Assembly: GCF_013782625.1 (NCBI RefSeq)
Contig: NZ_CP056199.1
Span: forward strand, 3,986,588-4,050,587
DNA: 64,000 nucleotides
Source of the DNA: Enterobacter sp. RHBSTW-00994
GTDB lineage: Bacteria > Pseudomonadota > Gammaproteobacteria > Enterobacterales > Enterobacteriaceae
Direction of reading: 5' to 3'
The position numbers and the translations under genes are program-made. Each line of letters opens with the position of its first letter. Position 1 is the first letter of the stretch. The notes under the pieces were generated by a model, which made no database searches, had not been told where the DNA came from, and worked only from the letters and a program-made list of their open reading frames with translations. Below are positions 34,401-42,041 of the stretch, in pieces.

Positions 34401-36268
34401 GTTCCCCCCGTGCCGTGAACGATGCTGCCCTGCTGATTGCCGAGTTGCGACGTGTCGATAGAAAATTGTGCGGCGTTGGTCGCAATCATGCCCTGCGTGT
34501 TGTCAATCTGCCGATGGTTCAGGGTCAGCGCCTGCGTGCCGCTGTGGACGATCCGCCCGTCTCGGTTGGAGAGCGTATCGGCGCTGAGCGTCAGCCGGTC
34601 AGCGGCCAGCAGGCCGCCGTCGTTGTTCAGTTTGGCGGGGGTGTAGGCATAAAGGGACTGTGTGGCGATAATTTCAGCGCCGCTCAGCGTCAACGCTTCG
34701 CGTTGGGCGCTAAGGGTCATACACTCGGCCTGTAGCTGGCTGCCGCTCGCGTCAATGCCGCTGGCTGCGATGGTCATGAATTGCCCGGCCTGCTCTTGTC
34801 CGTGCAGCGACAGTGGGCCGTTTGCCCGGAGGGTCATGGATTGCCCGGCCTGCCCTTGTCCGTTCAGCGACAATGGGCCGTCCGTTTGGAGGCTCATGGA
34901 TTGCCCGGCCAGCCTTTGTCCGTGCAGCGACAGTTGGCCATCTGCCTGGATGGTCAGGTCGCCGGCGCGGCTGGCGTGGCCCTCCTCATCGATGCCCGCC
35001 GCCAGCGAACCGTTTTGGCCGCTGGTAACTTTGGCCGCCTTGATGTGGGTATGCCGCCCGGAGGCGATAGCGCCGCTGTTGCCTACCTCGTCGCGGCTCT
35101 GGATCCGGTTGTCCTCAGAAGCCCATATGCCGCCGTCGTTTTTCAGCGAACGGCTGTGAACGGTCACGTTGGCTTTACTGTAAACCGATCCGCTGTTGTT
35201 GACCTCGCCGCTGACGGTGACGTTAAGATTGCCCGCCGTGTTCAGCGTACCGCTGTTTTCCAGCCTGCCACCAGCGGTAATGACGACTTCGCCGACCGAC
35301 GCCCCGATATGACCGGCGTTGCGTACGCCGACGCCCTGTTCAGTGCCGGTCAGGGTAATTTTACCGGCGTACATGCCGCCGAGCGAAGAGACGTCCAGCG
35401 CAAACTGCGGCTTATCGCCACCGGCGGTGCTGCGCTCGGCCTGTGCGGTATTGGGGGCGTCGATGCGATTTGTGCCGGTGGTGACGGTTAACTCATTGGC
35501 CCAAATCCCCGCGTTGACCTCGACGGCGCGGGCCAGCACGTCGGTGTGGTCAACGCGGCTGGCGCCCATACCGCGACCGCCGACGACGATTTTGCCGTTA
35601 TCCACCTGGTAGCCGGTCAGGTTGCCCGCATTGTCAAACTGCGGCTGGCCGGTGGTAAGCGTAGCGCGGTTGGCATTGATAAAGCCGCAGCCGTCGCAGG
35701 TAATGCCAGCCGGGTTGGCGACGATAACCTGGGCTTTTTGCCCGGCTACGTCGATATAGCCACGCAGCTGCGACGGGGCACGGGCGTTGACTTCATTGAG
35801 GATGACGCGCGCGCTGCCGCTGGCCAGATTCGGGTTAGCGCCGACGTAACCGGCCAATTGCGACTGGCTGTCCTGATTGGTGCGGGCGTTGTTGAGCACC
35901 GCGCCGTCAGGGCCGACGTCGAATCGGCTGTAGGCGTTGCGGCTAACGCCTTTGCCGTTCGGGGTCTGGATGTTAATGACGGGGATGTTCGGGTTACTGC
36001 CCGCAGGCAGTACCTGCGCCTGCTGATTTCGCGGTGCGCTGGGGTCAGCGGCGATATGGCTTTGCGCATCGGCTGGCGCAATCCATACCAGATTAAGCGT
36101 GCACAGCAGTCTGAAGGCGAGAGGGCGCAGGTTGGCCGCCACGGTATTAACCTGCGGCGCTGACGGCCGTGGCGTACCGCCGTTCTGATGCCCGGTGACG
36201 AATTCGGCGACGGCCATCAGTTCGCCGCGCGCTTTGTTGAATACCAGCCGATACATGCCCTTGTTCAT
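28424..36268 (-). CDS. cdiA: CdiA, contact-dependent inhibition exoprotein, locus 1
   Basis: 2,614 residues from ATG 36268. The start has an extended signal peptide region (MNKGMYRLVFNKARGELMAVAE) ahead of a signal sequence ending near APADAQ. The TPS secretion domain (about 70-330) includes VIVANPAGITCDGCGFINANRATLTTG. A long stem of filamentous-haemagglutinin repeats follows, with two internal exact-period repeat blocks. The pretoxin region ends with VEQENN at about residue 2375, and the remaining ~240 residues are the toxin. This toxin has a predicted hydrophobic helix part (IYGVTLLPGSYKTMWVIGAGANAGM) and a C-terminal soluble part ending TQEIIDRIKK; no family recognised. Genes in order: cdiB, micro-ORF, cdiA, cdiI. 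The stem is GC-rich and the toxin AT-richer, the usual mosaic. Confidence 0.93.
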   Translation of the reverse strand: MNKGMYRLVFNKARGELMAVAEFVTGHQNGGTPRPSAPQVNTVAANLRPLAFRLLCTLNLVWIAPADAQSHIAADPSAPRNQQAQVLPAGSNPNIPVINIQTPNGKGVSRNAYSRFDVGPDGAVLNNARTNQDSQSQLAGYVGANPNLASGSARVILNEVNARAPSQLRGYIDVAGQKAQVIVANPAGITCDGCGFINANRATLTTGQPQFDNAGNLTGYQVDNGKIVVGGRGMGASRVDHTDVLARAVEVNAGIWANELTVTTGTNRIDAPNTAQAERSTAGGDKPQFALDVSSLGGMYAGKITLTGTEQGVGVRNAGHIGASVGEVVITAGGRLENSGTLNTAGNLNVTVSGEVNNSGSVYSKANVTVHSRSLKNDGGIWASEDNRIQSRDEVGNSGAIASGRHTHIKAAKVTSGQNGSLAAGIDEEGHASRAGDLTIQADGQLSLHGQRLAGQSMSLQTDGPLSLNGQGQAGQSMTLRANGPLSLHGQEQAGQFMTIAASGIDASGSQLQAECMTLSAQREALTLSGAEIIATQSLYAYTPAKLNNDGGLLAADRLTLSADTLSNRDGRIVHSGTQALTLNHRQIDNTQGMIATNAAQFSIDTSQLGNQQGSIVHGTGGTFTLHAAQFNNDSGHVTSAQRLNITTDSLTNRQGQIAASHTLSVVGNGLTNTAGELWAGELLSATADSLSGDGKLLSQGDLSLSLKQAFDHHGEILANGGLTLATESQLANSGHIAAAGEMRLSAESLENTASGDIGAGALHTGVTQKLANSGRIAATGEMRLSAKNLENTASGDIGAGALHTGVTQKLANSGRIAAAGEMQLSAKNLENTASGDISAGVLHTNVAQKITNRGVIDGGLTHLEATTLANIGSGRIYGDAVAIQAQTLNNRKEGDSSATIAARERLDIGTGLLNNTGDSLIYSAGSLAIGGTLTPTFAASGRADVINNTGSTIESGGDMWLGVNTLNNLNDGLKTRINIVEQSAHHEVVVADQTDRYEWDDVDTSQKNKYGVHWTILPDGTRHDTFYEYRYDRTVKETQVIQSNPGEIIAGGNLHIEGGTVNNQDSRIIAGRQLGASVGALNNLATTGIRIVSDVGTQVRWYEKKTKTWRGTTKTSQGKKSSAYRYAPPDETIDLGVMAWQSHSPNAGQGIVLPTMTSVTPMAPMATVTLPAWDDPQSVVRTTGVNLQLPSSGLYRINPAPGSAYLIETDPRFTHFKQWLGSDYMLQRMNIDPHALHKRLGDGFTEQRLIREQVTALTGMRFLAGYESDEAQYRALMDSGIAFAQKYPLTPGIALSAEQMAHLTSDMVWMVSQTVQLADGSSQQVLVPQLYVRGKPGDAPRGEAVMSGQQVAINARGDVVNSGALVARNELQLVGDNLRNLGAVSADVLDVVARTDIFNLGGTLRASESLMLYAGRDILSQSTLREAGRERFIDRTAQIAVDGPQGQLTLQANRDVTLTASRVSNVDAQGSTHIIAGRDVNLDTLNTTHHERGDWGKNNYRELSQQAEVGSRIDAGGDILLSAGRDIASRAGTMTTDGALTLEAGRDIRLTAGESAFHLTEHSKQSSRGGISSLSIETHDERQATQAQDSLLSAGSLDLFAGQDIRFTGSQAVADRDVTLSAGRDVTVQAATESYSERHWRDEKKSGVMSSGATVTFGSQQQKVDNTSSGTQSASSTIGSLGGNVIIDAGGSYRQTGSHVKALESDIGITAGDITIESSADAWQKKSVYTFRQDGLTLGVSNPVISAIQTAQDMHKASKNTDDFRMQALAGATTGLAAYNAGSAVAQNPQSAGGINISITYGQSRSEDVTKSWGVNQTGSQVQAGGNVILNANTKDGREGAGNIRVTGSDVTAGQNLGLIAENDILLTASDNTNSLRRDSESYSWGAGVGIAIGKGVSVGFTANGSLGRGEAEGDDVWRTNSHLTAGDTLFIQSGGDTTLSGATAKGKSIIADVGKNLTIESLQDTSTYKSDDWNASGSVTVGYGFSGSASYSQNKVDADFRSVTEQSGLFAGDGGFNVYVGEHTDLTGAVIASSDNAAKDGKNQFSTGTIETRDIKNRSSYDASGFSIGGGYSSGGDNKDGVGKDQKGNATTGANADPSTTQPKTEGGFSATTPIYMSASDSDSSTTRAGISGGDITIRDEAGQTAAEAIAGLNRDVSSDRDGTNAVDNLYERDKDKIDAGFEITRAFQNEVGTFVVNKAKEADELKKTLEAQGIDPETNADYLDALRWAPGGAYSQAITAITAATGGNVMGGFDGLAQAAVLNYVQGMGAAEIKKLADRIGEGTVEGEAARAVLQGLAACGAQAGQGGDCASAGLGTAAGVIANAILNDRSKAVEDMTSEEKKAREDLITSLVAGIAGASGGDAGSAAAGMQVEQENNVFLIAVHPDAYQDELKTTDDPLYRLTEKHKEELKEQAFSGDAVAAKELQQIEEIEQTTKQAIAIYGVTLLPGSYKTMWVIGAGANAGMQYASGEEINPVNSIIAGWVNVATAGQGWKATVAWNAAGGALTNTINGDDPLTGAITSGVGAGFGYSVGNYIVKPITNAAGKSITGGWDPKFDPVRLQYTEIKGLIGISKEMSPSKVPGATGNIIGSFSTEYGSSETQEIIDRIKK
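33720..34080 (-). repeat. Three 120-bp tandem repeats in the cdiA stem
   Basis: The period is exactly 120 bp (for instance GGAGGCGGTATTCTCAAGG ending at 33,782, 33,902 and 34,022), encoding a 40-residue unit that reads LANSGRIAA-GEMRLSAKNLEN-TASGDIGAGALHTGVTQK with few substitutions. The units lengthen the beta-helical stem in steps; copy number could change by slippage or recombination. Confidence 0.9.
34770..34957 (-). repeat. Three 60-bp tandem repeats in the cdiA stem
   Basis: 60-bp units around 34,772, 34,832 and 34,892 encode 20-residue repeats of the form GPLSLHGQ-QAGQ-MTL. They lie in the same stem about 0.7 kb from the 120-bp block and are more diverged at DNA level. Confidence 0.85.
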
Positions 36269-36378
36269 GATTGCGTTCCTTCGCTCAAAATCTTTTGCGT
36301 ACAAAAATTACTGACGAGATGACCGTCAACCGGCTGGCCGGTCAATGCGGGCGCGATGATGTTGACGTCCTGTTTCAT
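36265..36378 (-). CDS. 37-residue micro-ORF coupled to cdiA
   Basis: Lies in the 122-base gap between cdiB and cdiA. ATG at 36378 is preceded by GGGAGAG, and the frame encodes MKQDVNIIAPALTGQPVDGHLV and then SNFCTQKILSEGTQS, stopping at TGA that overlaps the cdiA ATG (ATGA). The overlap and ribosome site suggest a translated leader that couples cdiA synthesis to itself. No signal peptide or domain is visible. It is too short to be the lysine acyltransferase found at this place in some haemagglutinin operons. I know of no described counterpart. Confidence 0.55.
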   Translation of the reverse strand: MKQDVNIIAPALTGQPVDGHLVSNFCTQKILSEGTQS

Positions 36379-36390
36379 GGCAATCTCTCC

Positions 36391-38103
36391 CTAAAACGAC
36401 AGGCTGGCGTTAAAGCCATAGGTGACGCTGGAGACCGGCATGCCGTCGGGCTTACTGACCGGCCAGCCGGTAAACAGGTCATAGCTGAATGACTTATAGC
36501 CTCCGCGCAGGCCGATGACCGCACCGGCCAGGTGGCGGCCAATAATCCATTCGGTTGACGGGCCGTCCACTTCGCCGTAGTCCATGCCGACGTAAAGCTC
36601 CTGGTTGTAGCTTCCCAGCGCCAGACCTAAGTCGTTACGGACAAACCAGCCCCGTTCGCCGGAGAGGGTGTATTCACCGTCAAAGCCGCGCACGGTATAG
36701 CGATTGCCGATGGAGAAACGGTCATTGGGGACCAGCGCAGTCTGGTTCCACTGCGCCCGCCACAGGTTGCTGTAACGCAGGTTAAGCGGACCGAGGCTGA
36801 ACGGCTGGTTATACTGCAAATCGGCGTTGAGGATGCGCGGGCGCGAGGTGCCTTCGCCGAACTCTTCTTCCGGGGCGGGGATGGCGTTAAACGCGCCGGT
36901 ACCCTGTCGCCACGACACGTTGGCATCTACGATAGCGCTGCCGATAAATTCCCGATGACTCAGGCCGATTTCCCAACCCGCAGTGCGGCGGCGCTGGATC
37001 TCAACCTCCGCGTCGTCAATAAAGTTTTTGGACTCCTGCATCCAGCCGCGCACGCTGGCGGTGGTTTTACGCGAACCGTCGCGATACAGAATACGCGACA
37101 GGCGCGCATCGGCGTTTTTGCTTTTACCACTGTACTTATAGTCGGCTTGATAGCCGGAAACGGTCTGATGGTAATCGTACTGGCTGGCAGAAAAACTCAG
37201 CAGCCAGTAACCGTAGGGGACAGAGTAGTAGGCGCTGTTGTTCTCGGTGCCTTTTTGGCTGTCGCGGGGATTGCTGTCGCCAAACAGGCTGTGGCCGGCG
37301 TTGATGTAGAACAGGTCGTTCAGGCGCAGCGGATTGTCGACAGAAAGAGAAAATGCGCCCTGATATCTGCCAGAGCTTTTACTGCCGGAGTCATCCATCG
37401 ACAATGAGGCGCGTAGCGGCAGCGCCTGTCGGCGTGTAATGACTAAATCGCTTTCTCCTGCGCTGTTCGTAGGCGCTATCTGAATGTCAGCTTCTGCGGT
37501 AGGCACGCGCTTTAAGTTTTCCAGCCCCTGCTCAATGTCTCGCAGGTTAAGAATGTCACCTGCGCTGGCCGGAACGGCGGTATTAAGCGTCACCTGCTGC
37601 CCGTCACTGCCGTCTGCGTAACGAATTTCACGAATGCGACCGGGGACGATGGTCAGCGTCAACTCACCCTGCATTAAATCCTGCGGTCCGGCGAAAATTC
37701 GGGTGGTGACAAAGCCTTTGGCGATAATGGCGTTTTGAATGCGGCGCATGACAAGGTTGATCCCCTGAGCGCCGAGGCAGCGTCCTTCCGCTGAGTCGCC
37801 GCCCTGGGCTGCGGCAGATAGCGCCCATTGAAATCTGTCGGCGGCATCGCCAACCAGCGCAACGCTGTCGATGCGAAAGCAGGGGGATTCGTTGACCGGC
37901 AGCTTTGCGTTTTGGCCGTCGGCCTCGGGTATTTCGGTTCGAACGTCCGGCTGTTTGTCGAGCTGCTCCCTAAGTAAGCGCTCGCGATCCTGCTGGCGTA
38001 GCAATTCCTGAGTATTAGAATCCGTCAACGGCAACGGCGCCGCTATCGCATAAAGAGGAAATACAAAAGATGAAACAGCAAGAATATGCCAACGCTTATC
38101 CAT
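36391..38103 (-). CDS. cdiB: CdiB, outer-membrane transporter of locus 1
   Basis: 570 residues, an Omp85-superfamily two-partner secretion transporter (ShlB/FhaC/HecB type) that exports CdiA. The signal peptide is MDKRWHILAVSSFVFPLYAIAAPLP. The coiled N-terminal helix is rich in Gln/Arg/Glu (QELLRQQDRERLLREQLDKQ). POTRA domains cover about 75-225, with the typical QGELTLTIVPGRI and DILNLRDIEQGLENLKR segments. The 16-strand barrel follows and carries the VRGF lid-loop motif in RYTVRGFDGEYTLSGERGWFVRNDL (about 450-475). The C-terminal residue is Phe, the BAM signal. Upstream lies an 830-base non-coding stretch that should contain the promoter. Confidence 0.93.
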   Translation of the reverse strand: MDKRWHILAVSSFVFPLYAIAAPLPLTDSNTQELLRQQDRERLLREQLDKQPDVRTEIPEADGQNAKLPVNESPCFRIDSVALVGDAADRFQWALSAAAQGGDSAEGRCLGAQGINLVMRRIQNAIIAKGFVTTRIFAGPQDLMQGELTLTIVPGRIREIRYADGSDGQQVTLNTAVPASAGDILNLRDIEQGLENLKRVPTAEADIQIAPTNSAGESDLVITRRQALPLRASLSMDDSGSKSSGRYQGAFSLSVDNPLRLNDLFYINAGHSLFGDSNPRDSQKGTENNSAYYSVPYGYWLLSFSASQYDYHQTVSGYQADYKYSGKSKNADARLSRILYRDGSRKTTASVRGWMQESKNFIDDAEVEIQRRRTAGWEIGLSHREFIGSAIVDANVSWRQGTGAFNAIPAPEEEFGEGTSRPRILNADLQYNQPFSLGPLNLRYSNLWRAQWNQTALVPNDRFSIGNRYTVRGFDGEYTLSGERGWFVRNDLGLALGSYNQELYVGMDYGEVDGPSTEWIIGRHLAGAVIGLRGGYKSFSYDLFTGWPVSKPDGMPVSSVTYGFNASLSF

Positions 38104-38932
38104 AACAGCCCAATATCCTGAGTAAAATGCGAGAATGATCCCTAATCAAAATAGCAACACTCGCGCAACAATATGCACAATCAATTATTCGTTCAATACT
38201 TACTCACGTCACTTAATCTGCCAATTCGCCCTGCTTTTCAGAAAATTAAAAGGTTTTTCAGAAAAAATCGACATCAACCTAATAAAGCGCCAGCGGCGGC
38301 CTTACGGTAGCAGACTAATTTAATCGAACAGTGACGGATAAACGTTTATCTTATTAACTATTGTCGCCGTCACCACAGATGAAGATGACGTACCCTGTGC
38401 TGACATCAAAATAATCCTTTCACGCCCGGCGCTACCGCTTGCTGGGATAGCCTACAGCAAGTAATTTATAAGGGAGCTCGATTTTTCTGTGCTCCGCCCG
38501 AATACAGCGATAATTTTAAATTGATACGTGCGGGCGCAACCTTATTCTGAACAACGTTTACTCGTAGTTTATATCCCTTTTCGTCCCCAACGATAGCTCT
38601 TATCCTTAGAGCTAATCTTTACTCTTTATTTACAAATAATTCAAGATGTATGTCACTAAATTATGCCGGACATCCTGAAGGTTATTTCAGGATAAACAGA
38701 GGGGCCTAACAATTCATTGATATACCGAATATGAATAAACGAAAAATACAAAATCATTATCTAAATAATGCTGGCAGGATGACAGCTTAATCAAGGCATT
38801 TTGTATTGAGCAAAAAGGAAACCATTTAATTTTCACCCAGTCATTTCATGCCATTCCCCTCAGAAAATCATTTATAAAAAAACAAAGCATTAACGCAACG
38901 ACAAACGATTCTGGCACGATGTTCATCTGACA
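38104..38932. other. Non-coding stretch upstream of cdiB, locus 1
   Basis: About 830 bases between cdiB and IS1, with no supportable gene on either strand. AT-rich, especially 38,570-38,890. Probably the cdiBA control region plus remnant sequence; no clear operators or terminators identified. The length is unusual in this otherwise dense locus. Confidence 0.45.
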
Positions 38933-38988
38933 GGTGATGCCTCTAATTGGTTGAATTGATGTATAATCCCCACTTTTGAGGTGCGCTT

Positions 38989-39231
38989 ATGGCCAGCGTT
39001 ACTGTTCATTGTCCCCGTTGTCAGTCTGCTCAGGTTTACCGTCATAGGCAGAGCCCTAAAGGCCGTGACCGCTTTCACTGTCGTGACTGCCACCGCGTGT
39101 TTCTGCTCACCTATACCTATGAAGCACGCAAACCCGGCGTCAAAGAACAAATTACCGAAATGGCATTCAACGGGGCCGGGATACCGCAAGGACGCTCAAA
39201 ATCGGTATTAACACCGTCATTCGCACCTTAA
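38989..39231 (+). pseudogene. insA: IS1 InsA, frameshifted
   Basis: Starts MASVTVHCPRCQSAQVYRHRQ with the CxxC zinc finger and EARKPGVKEQITEMAFNGAGI, then leaves the normal frame: GIPQGRSKSVLTPSFAP. In the next frame the expected end TARTLKIGINTVIRTLKNSRQSE is intact. The change fits a loss of seven bases between two GGGATA copies (GGGATACGGGATACC would restore the frame). This removes the InsA helix-turn-helix end and the InsAB' fusion. Confidence 0.85.
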
Positions 39232-39676
39232 AAAACTCGCGCCAAAGCGAATAACCTCCTCTCCGGTCGCGCATGCTGATGTTGCACTTATCTGCGAACT
39301 CGATGAGCAATGGAGCTTTGTCGGTAGTAAAGCCCGGCAGCACTGGCTCTGGTACGCATACAACACCAAAACGGGTGGCATTCTGGCTTATACGTTCGGA
39401 GCACGGACGGATGATACCTGTCGTGAACTTCTGGCCCTGCTTACGCCGTTTAATATCGGCATGATAACAAGCGATGACTGGGGCAGTTATGCCAGAGAAG
39501 TGCCGAAGGAGAAGCATCTGACGGGAAAAATATTCACTCAGCGTATTGAGCGTAACAATCTGACGCTCAGAACCCGCATCAAGCGCCTGGCCCGAAAAAC
39601 AATCTGCTTCTCACGCTCAATTGAGCTACATGAAAAGGTCATCGGAGCCTTCATTGAAAAATACATATTCTACTAA
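39230..39676 (+). pseudogene. insB: IS1 InsB frame
   Basis: The catalytic part is complete: KKLAPKRITSSPVAHADVALICELDEQWSFVG, NIGMITSDDWGSYAREVPKEKHL and TQRIERNNLTLRTRIKRLARKTICFSRSIELHEKVIG. It is only expressed as a fusion after slippage in insA; because insA is frameshifted upstream, a functional transposase is unlikely. Confidence 0.75.
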
Positions 39677-39756
39677 TTGGATGCATTACCTCTTGCTTGT
39701 TGCTGAAGTAATTCAGAGAAAGCACCCGCCAATCATGACGGGTAAGCTAGTTCGAG

Positions 39757-40089
39757 TTAATCGTCATACTGCAATTTTATACTAATCTTTTCCTCAGGCA
39801 CATCGACTGTTATCTCACACTTTGACCAAATGGGTTTCCCATTGGTTAAATTGTTGTCGGTGAAAAAATTCTTATAAGCAACCAAAACATCAGTTAGATC
39901 AGCAACAGCTCTCCCATCAGGGTCGAACCAATCTAGTTCACCATTTTCATCGATATAATCAAATTCATAACGCCCACCATCATCCTCAGGAAAAACCTCT
40001 GCCCGTGCAATTATTTTTTTCGCATTCTCCGGGCCACAATCAAACAAAATCTGGCCAATTTTTTGTTCAAACTCCGTTGTTTTCACCAC
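39757..40089 (-). CDS. cdiI: Immunity protein of the NucA-type orphan module
   Basis: 110 residues. Starts GTG-GTG at 40089/40086, overlapping the frameshift-restored toxin stop, with GGAGG just upstream. The sequence EFDYIDENGELDWFDPDGRAVADLTDVLVAYKNFF and the end PIWSKCEITVDVPEEKISIKLQYDD resemble YezG/DUF600 immunity proteins. Acidic, as usual for nuclease inhibitors. Unlike its toxin, it is undamaged, so it may still protect against neighbours armed with the same nuclease. Confidence 0.75.
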   Translation of the reverse strand: MVKTTEFEQKIGQILFDCGPENAKKIIARAEVFPEDDGGRYEFDYIDENGELDWFDPDGRAVADLTDVLVAYKNFFTDNNLTNGKPIWSKCEITVDVPEEKISIKLQYDD

Positions 40090-41793
40090 TTACCTCCTGG
40101 GGAGTTTTTGAAATCAACATTCACGGGGCGACCACCATCAATAGAATATTTAACAATCGCCCGATCAGGACGAACACTAGAACCTGAATATATTGGCTGA
40201 ATGTTCACATCAATTTTTTACCATCTTTCAATGCATTAGCCCATGTATTTTCCATCTGCTTCCATGCACTTTTATTCAGATTACCATCCATTGGAACAAG
40301 ATTTAACTTTTCACCTGGCCCGTTAAAAATACTGGCGATTAAATGTCCACCATCATCAGCAGAGTAGCCGCAATTGCCAGCCTTACATTGTTGATACGTA
40401 TTTCTATCATTTTTTGACAAGCTAAGACTTGCATTAACAACTGTTGTACGGTTCAGCTCATCTGTATGATATGTTTTATTTCCATCGACTTTATATATTG
40501 TATTAGGCTCAGGATTATTCAAGGCTTTGTTCCACGTGCCTTTTTTACCTGAGTCCACAACAACAATGTTCTTAGCCCCGGAGCCAGAGAAGCCACCTTT
40601 GCTCATTCCTCCAGTTACAGCGCCCAGAACAGCCATTGCCATGATTTCGGATTGCTGCTTATCCATGCCATAGCGACTTTCTAGCTGGCTGGCAAATTCG
40701 GTGCTTGTTACAACGCCTTCAGCTTCGATCTGCTGCGCAAGCAATGAAGACATATCATTCTTCATTTTGGATGGCACATCAGCCCCGAGCGTGCGATCTA
40801 TCGCTTCCCGAACCAACATTCCATTGGCTGGTACATCACCGTACTTTTCTCTTCAGGCATCCGGATTAGAAGAGCAAACAGCGATCATCTGTTTCTGCTG
40901 CAACAGGCTCAGATCTTCCATTTCTTTAACTATCTTATCGCAGTCGCTACAAGCTTCGCACCCTTTGGCTTTTGCTGCAAAACCATCTATTTGATCAGCA
41001 CTGAGCGAGTTATTCTCAACCTCCCCCCTCGCAGTGTTCGATGCCAGGGCCGCCATCGACAGATTCCCGCCACTGACTCCCGCCCCTGCCAGACCACCCG
41101 CTATCGTCACCAGGCTGCTGACCAGACGCTTCTCATCCGCAGTCAGTTCACTCGCCGTCCTGTTTCCATACAGCGCACTTATCAGATGCTCCGTCATCCC
41201 GGAGCCTGTTATGGCTCCTGCCGCCCCGGCCTTCATTCCCTCTGAACCTCTGCCACCAGACACTTTCGTCAGGGCTGCTGCAACGATACCATGCAGCGCC
41301 GCACGGGCCGACGCTTCATCCACCTTCCTTACCAGCGAGGCCAGAAGCGGAGCCGCTCCGGCTGCCGCTCCTGCCTTCAGGTTACCACCCAGCGCACCTG
41401 CCAGTAATCCCGCCGCGGCGCTCCCTTTCGTCCAGAACTCACTCCCCGGACCGTAGTCTGTAACCTGATAATCAGGGTCTGCTTTCAGCCTGGCTTCCCG
41501 CTCCTCCGCTGTCATGTCACCGGTCAGTTTGCCTTCTGCCGCCAGCTTCTCTTTCAGCGCCGCATTGGATTCTTTTGCCTTCCGTTCTGCATACTTTCCG
41601 TACACATCCAGCGCTGACGCTGCAAGGACGCTCCCTTCACTCTGTACCGCCAGATTATCCTTCACCTTCTGCACATCACCCGCAACATCCACACCCCGGT
41701 GGATATTCTCCGTATCCCGGCTCAGCCCTGCGATATCCTGTTGCTGGTTTGCCGGGTCCCGGATAATGATGCTGCCGTTACTGATGGCTGATA
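40083..41793 (-). pseudogene. Orphan CdiA-CT, NucA-type nuclease, two inactivating lesions
   Basis: Starts in the shared pretoxin cassette (SNGSIIIRDPANQQQDIAG, then AVQSEGSVLAAS and VEVENN-like GEVENNSLSADQIDG). The toxin carries DDGGHLIASIFNGPGEKLNLVPMDGNLNKSAWKQMENTW, a non-specific DNA/RNA endonuclease motif (Endonuclea_NS_2). Lesion 1: in-frame TGA at 40,853-40,855 (SSNPDA-stop-REKYGDVPANG), where a Cys codon TGC/TGT would fit. Lesion 2: after DGKK the A-run (six A) is one base short; adding one base restores IDVNIQPIYSGSSVRPDRAIVKY and the normal end KNSPGGKW. The fragment has no signal peptide or stem. Confidence 0.85.
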
Positions 41794-41841
41794 TACCGGA
41801 ACGCTCAAAAAGTGCGTGGAACTAAAACGGGTGCGCTTACA
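41781..41841 (+). mobile_element. Scar: right end of an IS3-family element
   Basis: From CTGATGGCTGA to CTTACA this 61-base stretch matches bases 23,969-24,029 of the IS3 element with a few differences (for example GTGCGTGGAACTAAAACGGG against GTGTGTGGAACTAAAACAGG). The rest of the IS is absent. On its inner side it is fused to the orphan pretoxin; on its outer side to a SymE-like fragment. Confidence 0.85.
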
Positions 41842-41916
41842 GACGGGTTTCCGGGGGCGCTGAACGACACCGGCGATATGCCGGTGTACAGGCGTAGGGA
41901 CGGGCATTGTGGGTGA
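41842..41916 (+). pseudogene. SymE-like gene fragment 3
   Basis: Encodes only the C-terminus, FPGALNDTGDMPVYRRRDGHCG followed by TGA. It corresponds to the end of the longer fragment at 47,206-47,421. Begins immediately at the IS scar. Opposite in direction to the CDI genes. Confidence 0.7.
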
Positions 41917-42009
41917 GACTGACGGTTGACAAAAAGATCCCGGCGCTGGGCTCGAGATCTTACTGCTATTCAGGGATTGAGGCGATTAAGGGCTGACGGG
42001 TAAAAAGAC

Positions 42010-42033
42010 GATCCCGGCGCAGGGGCTGGGATC
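42010..42033. terminator. Terminator between SymE fragment 3 and the Imm8-type gene
   Basis: GATCCC...GGGATC hairpin (a GC-rich imperfect stem continuing inwards) followed on the plus strand by TTTCTC. A decayed second copy lies at 41,936-41,962. Placed to end plus-strand symE transcripts or the minus-strand immunity transcript. Confidence 0.6.
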
Positions 42034-42041
42034 TTTCTCAT

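Larger units (their letters stand above)
38933..39690 (+). mobile_element. IS1-family element, probably inactive
   Basis: 758 bp with ends GGTGATGCCTCTAATTGGTTG and the complement of CTAATTGGATGCATTACC, the expected near-matching IS1 inverted repeats. It contains insA and the insB frame with the A6C slippage site at 39,230-39,236. No 8-9 base target duplication is visible (left CATCTGACA, right TCTTGCTTG), suggesting rearrangement after insertion. Confidence 0.85.

Noticed and set aside
26641..36163. Long plus-strand open frames opposite cdiA and the EndoU fragment (for example 27,529-28,176, 30,194-30,850, 35,546-36,163)
   Set aside because: They mirror the codon pattern of GC-rich minus-strand repeats, recur identically in both duplicated stem copies, have low-complexity Ala/Val/Gly content and no ribosome sites. 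They are antisense shadows.
36265..36390. CdiC-type acyltransferase between cdiB and cdiA
   Set aside because: The gap encodes at most 37 residues; such acyltransferases are about 150 residues or more.
40853..40855. TGA as a selenocysteine codon in the NucA-type toxin
   Set aside because: A Cys would fit there, but the same gene has a second lesion, and no convincing hairpin follows. Simple decay explains it better.
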